Assembly: GCA_018340805.1 (NCBI GenBank)
Contig: JACMZG010000008.1
Coordinates: 26,176,753-26,240,752 of the forward strand
Reading direction: 5' to 3'
From: Microvelia longipes
Lineage: Eukaryota; Arthropoda; Insecta; Hemiptera; Veliidae
Length of the DNA: 64,000 bases
The notes beneath the pieces are model-generated. The model was not told the origin of the DNA. It worked only from the letters and a program-made list of their open reading frames with translations, and did not search any database. Shown here one piece after another: positions 24,436 through 35,807 of the stretch. The translations under genes were made by a program, and so were the position numbers. Within the stretch, counting starts at the first letter, position 1, and the number at the start of each line of letters is the position of its first letter.

Positions 24436-27400
24436 ATTTTAAGAAAATATGAGTTTTTACTTCCAATTGTTATTTTTTTATGTAAAAAACGTAATGGACA
24501 CTGTTAGCATAAATTTTAAATGAACTTATAAAGATAAACTGGGAAATTATGAAAAAAACAATCTTGTATTAAATAAAAATAGTTCTATTAAGGTGAAGTT
24601 TTCTATAACTGTTTTAAACTAGAAATATTTTTGAAAAATTCTGCTGAGGTAAAACTGACATTTAAAGGTTTTTTTATTTAAATTAAAATATTTTATTTTC
24701 CTTGCAGCTACAATGATACATTTGATTAGTGAGACCCAATGTATTAATGTAGTTGGACTTTCAATAATATTATGACCATAACAATATCTCTACTTATCCA
24801 AGATTATAACTTCATTATTAGTTTAGCTAGCTATCGTGACTGGTTATGAGATTAGTTTACAGGAAAGTTATGAACATTGAAGATAAAGATTAGTCAGTTA
24901 AGTTATGAACAAGCTGATAGCTGATATTATTTGTCTCCTAAATAGTTAGACAAATGACTGTTTAAATGGAGATATAATGCATTATTTGCCATATTTTAAT
25001 TGAGTTTTACTTAATTTAGAAATTGATCCAATAGATTATCTAAATGTGGAATATTTAGCTGAAGTTAATCGGATGTTGTAATGCTTTTACTCTCTATTTT
25101 TTAGAAATTTGTTTGTACTATAATATTGAGATTGTTCATGCCTTATTTGTTATTGAGCTATTCAAGGTACATTTCCTGTATCAACAAGAGAAGAGAATAT
25201 TGACCTTCTGTTATTGAAACTATCAATAAAACATTGTTTCTCTCTTGATTAATATGGACTTGTAATGATAACATTTTTAATTCAATATTCTTTATTTTGC
25301 ACATGGGTGATTATTGTTTGAAAACCTTGATAAAGATATGTTTTACATGATTAAAACAATATAATAATTTATATTTTATAAAATTTTGGATATTTCTTGT
25401 GGTAAATTTAAATTAAATTAGACAATGATCAATTTTCAAGCTGCACTGTGCTATTATAAGTTTTATATTGCATAATTGTAATGAATTTTTATTTAAAATA
25501 TTGAACTAAGGTCTATTTTTAGAAATAAAACTTACAAAAATGAGTGATAATTTTATTTGGTTTAATCGCTATAAAACTACTACTCTGCATTATAAAATGA
25601 GAGGATATTATTTTCAAGTTTAAAGAAGCACTTTTGTCAGTTAAATATGCCAACCATTCTAAAACTGTTAAATTACATTCAAAGGGTAAGACAAAAAAAT
25701 ATAATCTTATAAATTTAAACAGGTTTCAACATGTATGGTTAAAAGTATGACTATACTATTGAAGAATGTAAATTTAAACCCTATCCTTGGCATTGTACTA
25801 TCTTAGATATAGTTGATAATCTATTATTATGATTGATTGAGCATTAAAATCTTTACAAAGTTTTAAATTAAGTAAGTTACTTTTTGAAAGAAAAAACTTT
25901 TTGCTACTATTACTTGTCTTTGTTAACATTTATTTGGAAACGGGCCTTAGTAGTGTATACTATTTATTTTGTGTTATTATTAATTTCCCTATTTTTCATA
26001 ATTAAATTTTAATATTAAGTGTGTTTATTAAAATTTTAAAAATGATGTTTATATACTATTTCAATTAATTTAATTTACTCTTATAAAACAGCTTCATGAA
26101 AATATTTTTTTTATTGGGTACCAGATATTTTTTTTCCTCAGTAACTTTATGTGATGTAAAGTTTTTTTTTGTTATTTTATGTTATCTTAGTATTTTTAGT
26201 ATTTCTTGAAATGTATAGTCTTATTTTTTAAAATTTTATACCTATTATTATCTGCTTTATGAGGTAATGACTCTCACTCTCAAATTGTGAAAAAGTAATA
26301 ATGAAATTTAAGATTAACAAATGTATAAATTGTAGAAAGATCTAGTGAGTTTTATTTGAATGAATGACCCAATCATAAAGCAGTTGTATCCAATTTTGAA
26401 AAAATCTTAAAAAATGTTTATATTTTTCGAATTCAGGCAAGTAATTTAAATTTACTGCATTCTTTTCTCTGGATTTATATGATTTTAGATTTGGGTTGCT
26501 CAAAAAAAAAAATTAAAAAATGACTTAAAAATTTCCTATGAATGTATGCGATTTCATAAAATTACAAATTATTTTTAAACAAAGTAATAATTTGTTTAAA
26601 TTTTATTTAAATTAAATGAAAATATTGTGGATTTATAAAAATATTATTATTGTATAATAAAACTAATGTATTTGTAGTTGGGAATAATAACTTGATTGCC
26701 TGTTTTTACAAAAACTTTCCTTACTTCTTATACATTAGAAATAAATATAGTCGACTAAGCAGTACGAGCGTATTTCTTTTTGAATTACTATTTCTTTGAA
26801 GAATCTTCACTCAAGATATGAGTTAAAAACTCCACTAATGTAAATCTTTTTGTTCTAAGCAAACAATTTAAAATACTAGAAGACAGTTGTTTAAGGCTGA
26901 GCGGAAAGATTGTTTGAAGTGCTCTAGTTTTGACATAATTTTCTTAATGAATAATCTCTAAGATTTATTTTTTTATTCTTTAGTCCTCCTTCAGCTTTTA
27001 AATTTCAATATAAAATTTTGTGTTCTAAATTGAAAAATTTAAGTAAGCATTTTATTTTCAAGAATCATATGCCAATGATAAATTTGGAAAAAATTGTGAA
27101 GTGCAGATTTAGATTAAGGGATAAAATTCTTAATAACATGAAATAGTGAGAGGAAAGGAAGATGTATCATTTTGCAATGAATTCCTTTTAACCTCCTATT
27201 CACATTAATGTTTAAAAACCTGTTTTACTTAGAACTGGATAGATTTACGTTTTAGTGGTGCCAACTCCTCTTTTTAGCAGATTTTTTAGCCTAAAAGTAA
27301 TGAATTATCAAAATTAAATAATATTGTTTTCAACACTTTGAAATCAATTTATTGGCTAATAATTAGTTGTTTACCATTAATAAACAGCATTAGTTCTCAC

Positions 27401-28357
27401 TGAATGCTGAAACTCTCTACACTTAGAAATTGATTAAAAAAAGTTTTGTTCAAATTCTCTCATCTGGAATTTTTTTAGTTCAAACCTTGTGTTGTCTTTA
27501 CCTATCCTGCCTAGACTAAGAAGCTACTTCTTGTAAATGGTCATATTAAATTAGTGTTTGTCTATGATAATAATTTTAAGTGTTGTATATTTTTAATAAT
27601 AATTTTAATATAAATGCTAGTTCCTGGATTTTATTTTATTTAATTTCCCTTTCTTAGTACAGGTTATTTCTAAAACTTGAATTTAGTGGTAAAAGTTTTG
27701 AATACAAAAAGTAGTAAAAGTTATTTAGAAGATGATATTTTTCAGATTACCAAAACCTATTTTGCTGAGTTATCAAAAATTTTTCAAATCGGAATTGAAA
27801 TTAAATAGACCTAAATTTTGATTTTCCTGACAATTTCTAGCATTAACACAGCAGGAGTACTGAAAAGTCTTTTATTTTTATCACACTTAGACAGTGTGAT
27901 AAAAATCACTCAGAACATAATCCAAAACCCCAGTTTTGGATTTTTAGGGTGATAACAATGCATTTCCTTATACCTAAGGTAGGCGAGGAAATGTGAATAA
28001 AAACTATTTGACTCCCCTTAGACTTTAATCTAGTAGCATTTTCTTTATTAGGTGGATGCTCTAATGCTACACCAAGCACCACATAAATTTCTTTAAAAGG
28101 AAACAATGTATGAGTAAACTTAATGTTTGGTTTATTCCATGTATTTTACTTTTTAGGCTTTGGGATCAAGTGTATGTGGCATGTCACATTTCTAAATAAT
28201 TTTATCTAGATATAAGTTAACAATTTATTGTGTTTCTATATGATATTAAAATTCTCCTGTAAAATTTCTGTGGCTATAATATAACCCATGGAGTCCTATT
28301 AGTGTTTTCTCCTCACTCAACTAATACTAATAGTGATTGTACACATCTAATCATCTA
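24436..28357. other. Intergenic region between two converging genes; no gene seen
   Basis: About 3.9 kb of AT-rich DNA with no ORF resembling a protein, no tRNA and no long inverted repeat. A small perfect hairpin (TTTTTATCACAC paired with GTGTGATAAAAA) sits at 27876-27906. A lone CGGGCCTTA at 25941-25949 matches the end of the 16.6 kb hairpin MITE and may be a remnant. Confidence 0.6.
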
Positions 28358-28660
28358 GGGAAGGCTCAGTATGTCTTTCCGACCTTCATCTCCAAATAGC
28401 CTGCAGATCCTTGACTTTCTGTTGGAAACGTGGATCCAGACTTGTCTCAGACTAAACAGGATCCAACCCCGCTTTTGCTTATTAGCAGCCAAGGAAACCA
28501 AGCAAAACCCTGGCTGGGTTGGCCTGCCTTCAATTCAAGACCTTTCGAGTGTACGGTATTAGGGATAACCTAATACTAAGGTCCTCCTCTGGCTGGATTT
28601 GAACCTTCGACCTATAGGTCGAAAGAGGAGCACTCTACCACTGAGCTACCGGACTCTGCA
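28358..28660 (-). mobile_element. tRNA-derived SINE (- strand)
   Basis: Read on the - strand from 28660, a tRNA-like head carries an A box (TAGCTCAGTGG) and a perfect B box (GGTTCAAATCC) at normal spacing, followed by a more GC-rich body of ~230 nt than the surrounding DNA. The acceptor and T stems do not pair well and the anticodon region is replaced by a palindrome (TTCGACC TATA GGTCGAA). It is therefore a Pol III-type SINE head rather than a functional tRNA gene. It lies just beyond the 3' end of FRG1, on the same strand. Confidence 0.6.
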
Positions 28661-28765
28661 GTTAGATTCTTTTAAAGTACATATTTCAAACGAAAAAGGT
28701 CTGAGATTGTTTTAAATTATGTATTTAAAGTGAATAATCAAAGTACAATTAATCTTACTTAAAAA

Positions 28766-28775
28766 TTTATTTATT
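28766..28775 (-). promoter_or_regulatory. FRG1: FRG1 poly(A) signal
   Basis: On the - strand AATAAATAAA lies ~140 nt past the FRG1 stop codon, a normal distance for a cleavage and polyadenylation signal. Confidence 0.5.
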
Positions 28776-28916
28776 AATACATTATTTTTTAATTACAATC
28801 ATTAAGTTATAAAATGTTTATTATTTAAAAATAAACAAAGTAAAATAATTAAAATTTCAGCTTTAACTTAAAGCAAAGCTGGGTGATTAATAAGAATAAA
28901 TAAAACAATTTAAAAA

Positions 28917-29593
28917 TTATTTACAGTATCTGTCAGCTTTCATTTTACTTCTTCTGTCGAGCATAGCTTCATGAAGTGTGCCTTTTTCTTTTGCAGATTT
29001 TAGCTGAGTTTTATCTTCTTGACAGATTTTAATTTTTTTATCTTGAAATTTCTGAAATTTTTTCCTACAAAAAGCAGAGTTGGTTAGTTATTGAAGATAG
29101 TGATATGGAAGGTAAATAAAATGAACAATGTTTTTTAAATACTACATTAATGTGGGATGGGTGCCATTTTTAACCTCTAAAGTGAGTATTTGGCAAAATA
29201 AATCCACACGGGAGGTCTTAGTGGCCAGGCAAATAATTTCACTATAAAAAAATCATTGCACAGTTCTCAAAAACTGTATCACAAGTTAGCTGTTATAAAA
29301 AAAATAATTTCAACCATGATCTTCAATACTGGCTTTTTATAATATTTAAGGAGGATGATAGTGAATTCATTGTAAAATTCTTATACTCACACATAATTTA
29401 ACTCGACATCTTTGAGAGAGCCTCTCTCCTCTAAAGGTACTTCAGGTTTGATTTCTAAAGAATTATCATTTTGTGTTCTAATCCAAAGCATTTCATTTGT
29501 ACCAGCTTTCCTATTAACAGCAACTATGCTGTCATCTTCATCTTTCGCTGACATGAAACAGCTCATATTACTTAGCAATGCTAATTTACCATC
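28917..29593 (-). CDS. FRG1: FRG1 exons 5-6: end of trefoil and basic C-terminus
   Basis: Exon 5 (29593-29391) starts [18 protein letters not shown] and ends in phase 2 (TATGT|GTGAGT). Exon 6 (29064-28917) starts [10 protein letters not shown] and ends [13 protein letters not shown] with a TAA at 28919-28917. Human FRG1 has the same ADRYCK end. Confidence 0.95.
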
Positions 29594-32500
29594 CTGAAAT
29601 CAAATACATGTTTCTTAAACATTTGAACATATCTAAAATTAATGCTCACTGTGTTTGGTACAGTGCCAATATACTCATTTTGGACTAATATTTGTATAAT
29701 AGGTTTGGGCATAAGTTATAATAGTACTTATGCCCAAACCTATTATACAAATATTAGTCCAAAATGAGTATATTCGCACTGTACCAAACACAGTGAGCAT
29801 TGGTTTTAGATATCAAATCCTTTAGTGCTTATGATGCCTTCCTTTACTATTAAGGGTATGTTTCCTATATTAAATTAGTGTATAATATGTTAGATTCAAG
29901 ATGTACCAAAATAATAAGTGTTTAAGACTCAGATCACATGTTGAACCTGTGATGTGTTTAGTAAAAGTTTTCCTATTGTCTTCAGGTGGAGTCTTGAGAT
30001 GCCTCTATTATTATTGTTGAAAGTTTTGTAATAACATGTCGTGTGTGTGGTTAAGATCAGGAGTAGTTGTAGTTATGTGATTTTGTTGATTAGTTTCCAT
30101 TACCCCCTCCACTGTCTTCTTAATTTCTTATTTTTACTTTCCTCATTTATACCGTTGTATATAGGAAAAGTATTGTTTGCAAAAATCCGAAACCAGTATG
30201 TCACCGGAATTATCCATTTCAGATGTTTTTAGACCTCCTGAGTAGTTTTTGGTTAAAAGAAAAAACAAAAATCTGCATAACAGTTAATAATATTTCAAAA
30301 TATAAAGTTAAATACATAATAGTTTACTATCATATTATATTATTAAAATAATTAAAAATAATAATAATTAAAATGAAAAAAAAATATTAAATAAATTAAA
30401 AAATATATTCATAAAATTAACATTTAAAATAAATAAATAACCTCCTTCATTTGAGACTCTTAAAAGGAGTAACCACAGCCACTTGGCTGATTTGCATTGA
30501 TAGTAACATTAAGAAAAGTTTTTGTAAATGTAAATTATTAATATTAATGTAAATTGTAAGTGGCAATAAATGGTATGTTATGAGTAGTTTTTGCAAAGTT
30601 GTCTGTATGGTGTGTGTGTGTCTGTTATCATTGTAGCTAGTGTATTTATGCTAGGAAGTTAAAACTTTGTACAAAAATCTGGCTACCTCTGTAGTTGTGC
30701 TATACGGAAAATAATTTTTTATGACGTCATTAACCCACAATAATGACGCAGCAAAAATTTTGAAAAATCATGTACCGCGGAAAATGGTGTGATCAATTTA
30801 AGATTTGGCACATATGTACCAAATCCATGTAAAAGACCAACATATGTGCCAAGTATCATCTTATTATCAGCATGAGTTTAATTCAATCAAATGACTTGTG
30901 TTTTATTTATGACATAGATATGAAGAATGTATTGAGTTTGCACTAAAATTATGATTTCACCTATATTTTCAGTTTTAGGTGTTAGGCCTTCTGAGTAGTT
31001 TTTACTAAGTTGTCAGTCTGTAGGTGAGTGTTTATCATTGTAGCTCCCTGTACGGCTAGTATATCTCAGGTTTTTTGTTGGATCACTAATGTTGAGCAGC
31101 ATGGTCAGTGCCTGGATGGATGAACTGTCCGAGGATGAGCTAAGGGAGTCAGAAAAAGTATAGCAGTATATATTTGGTGGTTTCTATATTCTGCTGACGA
31201 GCAAAGCAAGTTTGAAGTAGTGGGGATGAGTGTGGGGAGGAAAAGTTATGAGGTGTATCTGATTTTTAATTTTTTTTACACTGTCACTGCTGTCAAGGGC
31301 ATCACTTGATCTGACGAAAACTGTAGATATATTAGCTGTTTGAAATAAAATATTATAATACTTAATACTTGTTCATCGCATTAAGGGGTGCACTCATGAC
31401 AAATTTTATTCAATTGGATGATTTTTTTAAAAACTTATAGATACTATTTGATAAAAATTGAACTAAAGCTGATAATGATATGGAACTTGTCACATTTTGC
31501 ATGAAATATGAATGAATACAACGAAACCACATGAAAATATGCTGGACTACATGTGTGCTATGTTTTAAATAGATCCAAACATTTTCCCCTATTCTAACAT
31601 TGAATTTTGCTTAAGTCATTAAAACGCCATAACAATTTTTTAGATTGAACATCTAGACCTAAAGAGTGATTTTTGTATAAAGTTTCAACTCTCTAGCATA
31701 AATACACTGGGAGCAACAGACACTTGTGGACACAAATAGACAACTCAGGAGGTCTAAAACCACCTGAAATAGATAATTCAGATGAAATAGCGTTTTCATT
31801 AAAACCACTCAGGACTTCCTATATTGGTTCTTTTATAGAGAACCAACTAAAGTTAAACCAAAGTAAAAAATGTCTGAACTTAGGATGTAATTTGGGTCCT
31901 AACAATATTGATTATTTACAGAAACCAAAGGAGGATCCTAACCTTTTGCCTTAGCGAAAGAATCTTACCCCACCCCAGCCAAAAATATTGTCTTGGGCCC
32001 AATATAATTTTTGAGCTCATTGCCATTAAACAACTGGAGCTTATAACTATTGCTCTGAAATAACTTATTCAACAACATAGATATGGTCCATAATTGGACC
32101 ATCACCTAAAAGAGCATTGTAAAGAAACAAACCTGAAAAATAGGTTCCCACTGTTCTAAAGGGCCAATAGCATCAGATCTGCCAGTTACTGAACCCTCCT
32201 TGGACACTCCTAAATATTTGCCATATCCTGATTTAAATGCAATTCTAGTGTCATTGACTGGTATTGCTGTTAAAATCTCTTCTGGCGATGGACCTTCTCC
32301 TAAAACAAAGTTTTCTATTGAAAATTCACGAAATATTATATTAATGCATTACAAAGTAAACGAATAAACATACATGTTTTAAAAGTTTTATTTAATGATG
32401 AAGTTATTTTAAATGTTTGAAAACAAGACTATTTTACTGAATTTACATGAAGTATTAGAAAAAAAAATATTGTAATAGTCTTTTTTAAACAAAAATGCCT

Positions 32501-35282
32501 TAATTTTACTATACTACAAATTTTCATGGTTTGATTAAGGTATATTATTTTGAAGACAACAAAATAAAATCAGTAAGCAACTAGAGATGAGAGAATTTAA
32601 TCATTTTAGAATTCAATGATTGGGTGAGGGTTAATCTAGTGAATGTGAAGAGGCTGATATTTGGAGGTAAGAACCAAATTTGGTTTCAGAGGTTTCTGCA
32701 GTTAAGGGTGGATTGTTTGAGATAGTTTCAGAGTGTCAGAGATGGCAAGAGGAAGTTACATTTAACTCGCAACCAACTCTTACTACCATAAGAGGTGGTT
32801 GGCGATGGCTAACGGGTGTTAGAGATGATAGTAAAAGGTGGTGAGAGTTCATATGAGATGTTAAGAGATGCTAAAGGTAGTGGTCTGAGAGAGTAAAAAT
32901 TACACTGAAAAAAAAACCTTATCTTCATGTGTTTTCATCTATCCTATTATTTTGTCAAATTGATTATTTTTAGGGTTACTAAAGGCTACATCAATTGATG
33001 TGAAATAATATAAAAATCAAGCAAATAATAAGGGAGCATTAACCCCTCAAACTTCAAAAACTTTAACTCAATTATCTCAAAACTTTTTCTCCAAAATAAT
33101 GGCAGATAGGATTTTTTGGCTTCTGTAGGCAGTCTTCTTATTTTTATTAATAATTTATTGAATATAATCTAAATTTATGATGATGTTTAAATTTATGTTG
33201 ATAAGCCTAATTTTTTTCCTGAATTGAAAATAACACTGACTAGGGGCTAAGTCCTGCTAAATGTATAGAACGTTCTCTTTTACTTTCTACTAAGGGTATT
33301 AAATGATAAAATAGAGATTATTGTTTCTCCCGAAACTATAAGGACCTTTATAAATAAGTTTTTAAATTTAAGGAGAACAAACCTTCAGGATGAGGTGCTC
33401 CCAGAGTGAATAATCCATTATCAAGAGCAGCAACATAAGTTCTATTGCCAATTTCTATAGCAACTGAGCCGCTGATCTCCCTGATAGTAGTCGCTTTACC
33501 CCAACCACCTACAAAATCATCAAGGTTAATTAATTGTAATTAGCTTGTGTGACTCTGCCCAACTTGATAATCAAGTTATAGAACATCTGTTATCCAGCAA
33601 AACATCCACCTACACCATGTAAGTAATGGCTCTATATCTATAAGCATCGTGGAATAGTTATGTAAAATATTTTTGTTGCATTGTAGAAGAGTTATGCAAA
33701 ATATTTTTGTTGCGTCCTAGAAAAGCAGTGCAAAATATTTATGTTGCATTGTAGAAATGCTATGTAAAATATTTACGTTGCATTGTAAGAAAGCTATGTA
33801 AAATACTAACGTTGCATCATAGAAAAGCAATGTAAAACATTTATTGAGCAACCATAGATTTTGTTTCACAATTGTTATTTATACTTTTATTATCTCTAAA
33901 TAATAGTTTAAGTGTTTATCAGTCTATTTAGTCCAATAAAAATCTGTGAATAAAAGAATTCTTTGGGTCTGAGATAATATTTTCACTTTAATGACCTCGA
34001 CCACAGAGTCATAATTCAATAAATATCTTCAATAAATATTCCCAATATTCTTAAATTTGTTAAATCTCCTTTTAGATATCTATAAGGCTTTTAGTTTTGC
34101 CAATTCAAATCCCCACCCCTTTAAGAGTCATGCATTTTACTTTTCAGTAATACATAACTATGTATTGCAGCATATATTATTTTAATTATATCTTGCAGGA
34201 CAGCCTAAGATAAATGGTGTATTTATATTGAAATCAAAATAACTTTGCATTAAAAATATTACAATTTTTTATTTTAAAAAATTAACCTCCCTTCCTCCAC
34301 ACCCCAAAAAGAACGTTGCATTCTTTCCCCCTGTCCGCACCACAGTTCAGGCCACAGAAACTAGAGAAACATTCATAACTAAAAATAAATAATACCATGA
34401 GCTATTTTGTCAGTATCTTTAACTTCTTCTAGTCCTTCCATTTCATCCCTCTTTCTTTTCTTCTTTTTCTTAGATCTATAAACAAATCTCCAGATATTAG
34501 AAATAAATATATATATATTCATCGTATTCTATCAATTTATAATTGGTACATAGTGAATTAGTGTACACATGCCCTATAAAACATGGTTTCATAAGAAATA
34601 TTCCACAAAGAAGCTTGCGGAGGAGGATGTTTAGTACTTATTATCACTGCACATTAAAGTAATAAAAAACAAAGAGGGGGGCTCTAGGATTGAATAGCAC
34701 AATGATAAGAGGTCTGGTGGTGTGACAATATCCATTAGGTGCCATAACTGTACACTCCTACTCTAGGGAGACTAGAGTCTTTATACAGGTTTTATTTTTT
34801 ACACTTACATAATTTTTGTTTTCCATCTTTTTAGAGATATAAGATAAAAAACATAAATATTCTAGGTATAAAATAGGTATTAGTCCAGATGACTGGAGTT
34901 CAATTTCTACACGGCCAGGCAGCTATCTAGTACCTTAGGCTTAGTACATTTGTTTGCCGTTGCCTAGCAACGGCTAAAAATCAACAAAGCAGTTTGTAAG
35001 CACTAGTGGCACTGGCTAAAAGTTAGCTTTCAACGATTAGTAGTTATTGAACTAGACTCCCCGTGATTAAAAGCTAGTTCATTGAACCCATGAGGAAAAG
35101 AGTGGGAGTCAGAACACTGTCTCTACCGTCTCATTTTTATATCACTTTACTGTAGAGTGATTTGTAACCTAAACTGATACATTAATTTTACTAAAAGTTA
35201 ACAAAGTAAAATGGTTGACTTACTTAGGCTTCTCTCCTTTCAGCAGTAGTTTACCTTTCTTAACCATGTCATAGTCAGACAT
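28917..35282 (-). CDS. FRG1: FRG1 homologue, complete, six exons
   Basis: FRG1 is a nuclear/nucleolar protein with a fascin-like beta-trefoil, associated with spliceosomal complexes and able to bind RNA and actin. Exons on the - strand: 35282-35224, 34475-34396, 33508-33383, 32299-32133, 29593-29391 and 29064-28917, with GT-AG introns and consistent phases. The product is 260 residues; human FRG1 has 258. It starts [20 protein letters not shown] and has a basic cluster KKKKKRKR (about residues 22-29, probable nuclear signal). The trefoil shows [30 protein letters not shown] and [17 protein letters not shown]. It ends [17 protein letters not shown] ... [15 protein letters not shown], very close to the human C-terminus. 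No frameshift or missing domain. Its 5' end faces the repeat desert; its 3' end faces the SENP-like gene. Confidence 0.97.
29621..29818. mobile_element. 198 nt near-perfect hairpin in FRG1 intron 4
   Basis: Arms of ~90 nt (29621-29718 and 29729-29818) pair with only a few mismatches and a 3 nt bulge; the loop is ~10 nt. The outermost blocks are ATTTGA / TCAAAT. Inner arm landmarks are GCTCACTGTGTTTGGTACAG and ATAGGTTTGGGCATAAGT. The hairpin starts 28 nt upstream of the exon 5 acceptor (- strand). Confidence 0.85.
30130..31260 (+). mobile_element. R1-family element in FRG1 intron 4, near full length
   Basis: Starts ACTTTCCTCATTTATACCG, contains TGTCACCGGAATTATCCAT, CTGTTATCATTGTAGCT, TTATGACGTCATTAACCC and CACATATGTACC / CATATGTGCCAAG, and ends GGGGAGGAAAAGTTATGAGG. 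It lies in the opposite orientation to FRG1. A segment at 30260-30450 is an AT-rich insertion or expansion. Confidence 0.8.
31380..31790 (-). mobile_element. R1-family fragment, reverse orientation
   Basis: Contains TGATAATGATATGGAACTTG, CTCTCTAGCATAAATACACT and CTCAGGAGGTCTAAAACCAC in family order but reverse strand. Forms a head-to-head pair with the copy at 30130-31260. Confidence 0.6.
32133..33508 (-). CDS. FRG1: FRG1 exons 3-4: core of the beta-trefoil
   Basis: Exon 3 (33508-33383) encodes [20 protein letters not shown] and the [11 protein letters not shown] signature. Exon 4 (32299-32133) encodes [20 protein letters not shown] through QWEPIFQ. These are the most conserved blocks of the family. 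The intron between them carries purine-rich low-complexity sequence (GAGATG-type) at about 32630-32900. Confidence 0.95.
33643..33851. repeat. Tandem repeat, 34 bp unit, about 6 copies, FRG1 intron 2
   Basis: Unit approximately TTGCATTGTAGAAAAGCTAT plus GTAAAATATTTACG. Copies begin at 33676, 33710, 33744, 33778 and 33812, with a partial one before. Confidence 0.9.
34396..35282 (-). CDS. FRG1: FRG1 exons 1-2: start and basic nuclear-signal region
   Basis: The ATG at 35282 is chosen because it gives the conserved ...[15 protein letters not shown]-terminus (human EYSYVKSTKLVLKG). Exon 1 ends in phase 2 at 35224 (AA|GTAAGT). Exon 2 (34475-34396) opens with [14 protein letters not shown] and ends ...KIAHG. 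Confidence 0.95.
34959..34971. promoter_or_regulatory. X-box-like palindrome (RFX-type site) in FRG1 intron 1
   Basis: GTTGCCTAGCAAC inside a perfect 19 nt palindrome (GCCGTTGCCTAGCAACGGC, 34956-34974). It fits the RFX X-box consensus and lies ~310 bp from the FRG1 start codon. It may be a chance palindrome in repeat-derived DNA. Confidence 0.35.
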
Positions 35283-35653
35283 TATAGAATGCTAAAATAA
35301 ACTTGATGCCGAAAATATAATAAATTTCAAACAGTTAATCCTACAAATTTTAAGTATTCTTAAATCTTATGTTTTAAGTTTGTAACATTCAAAACATCTG
35401 TCTACAAATAATTTCTTCTTGTTTTTCTTTTTTGTCATTAATTTAATGTTCCAGACTACACTTACTGTGTTTTTGTTTCTTTTGATAATTTTTGTGGTTT
35501 CTTTAACCGTGGGGCTTTGGGTGAATTCACTCCAGATGGCCAGTCCAGAACCACACAGAAAAAGGGGATTCCTTTGACTAGGAATCCTGGCCTATTTAAG
35601 TCTGAAAGATATCAGGGTGTTAATCAGAAAACCTAAGTAGCATTCAGAGTTTA
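35283..35653. other. FRG1: FRG1 upstream region
   Basis: About 370 bp 5' of FRG1 with no clear TATA box. It probably contains the promoter and 5' UTR but nothing diagnostic is visible. The stretch around 35505-35640 is more GC-rich and may be part of a dispersed repeat. Confidence 0.3.
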
Positions 35654-35678
35654 TGAGTTTATTGACAAAACTAAGTTG

Positions 35679-35679
<1 letters not shown>

Positions 35680-35710
<31 letters not shown>

Positions 35711-35726
35711 TATATATATATATATT

Positions 35727-35766
<40 letters not shown>
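35680..35766. repeat. (AC)n/(AT)n microsatellite
   Basis: About 26 bp of AC repeats followed by interrupted AT repeats, immediately left of a foldback element. Confidence 0.95.
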
Positions 35767-35769
<3 letters not shown>

Positions 35770-35807
35770 TTGTATTAGGACAATAGTATCAGATACGCTT
35801 AACAGTC

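Noticed and set aside
28582..28660. Functional tRNA gene on the - strand
   Set aside because: A and B boxes fit, but acceptor and T stems do not pair and the anticodon arm is a palindrome; a SINE head explains it better.
33643..33851. CRISPR-like 34 bp periodicity
   Set aside because: No spacers; directly adjoining copies with substitutions.
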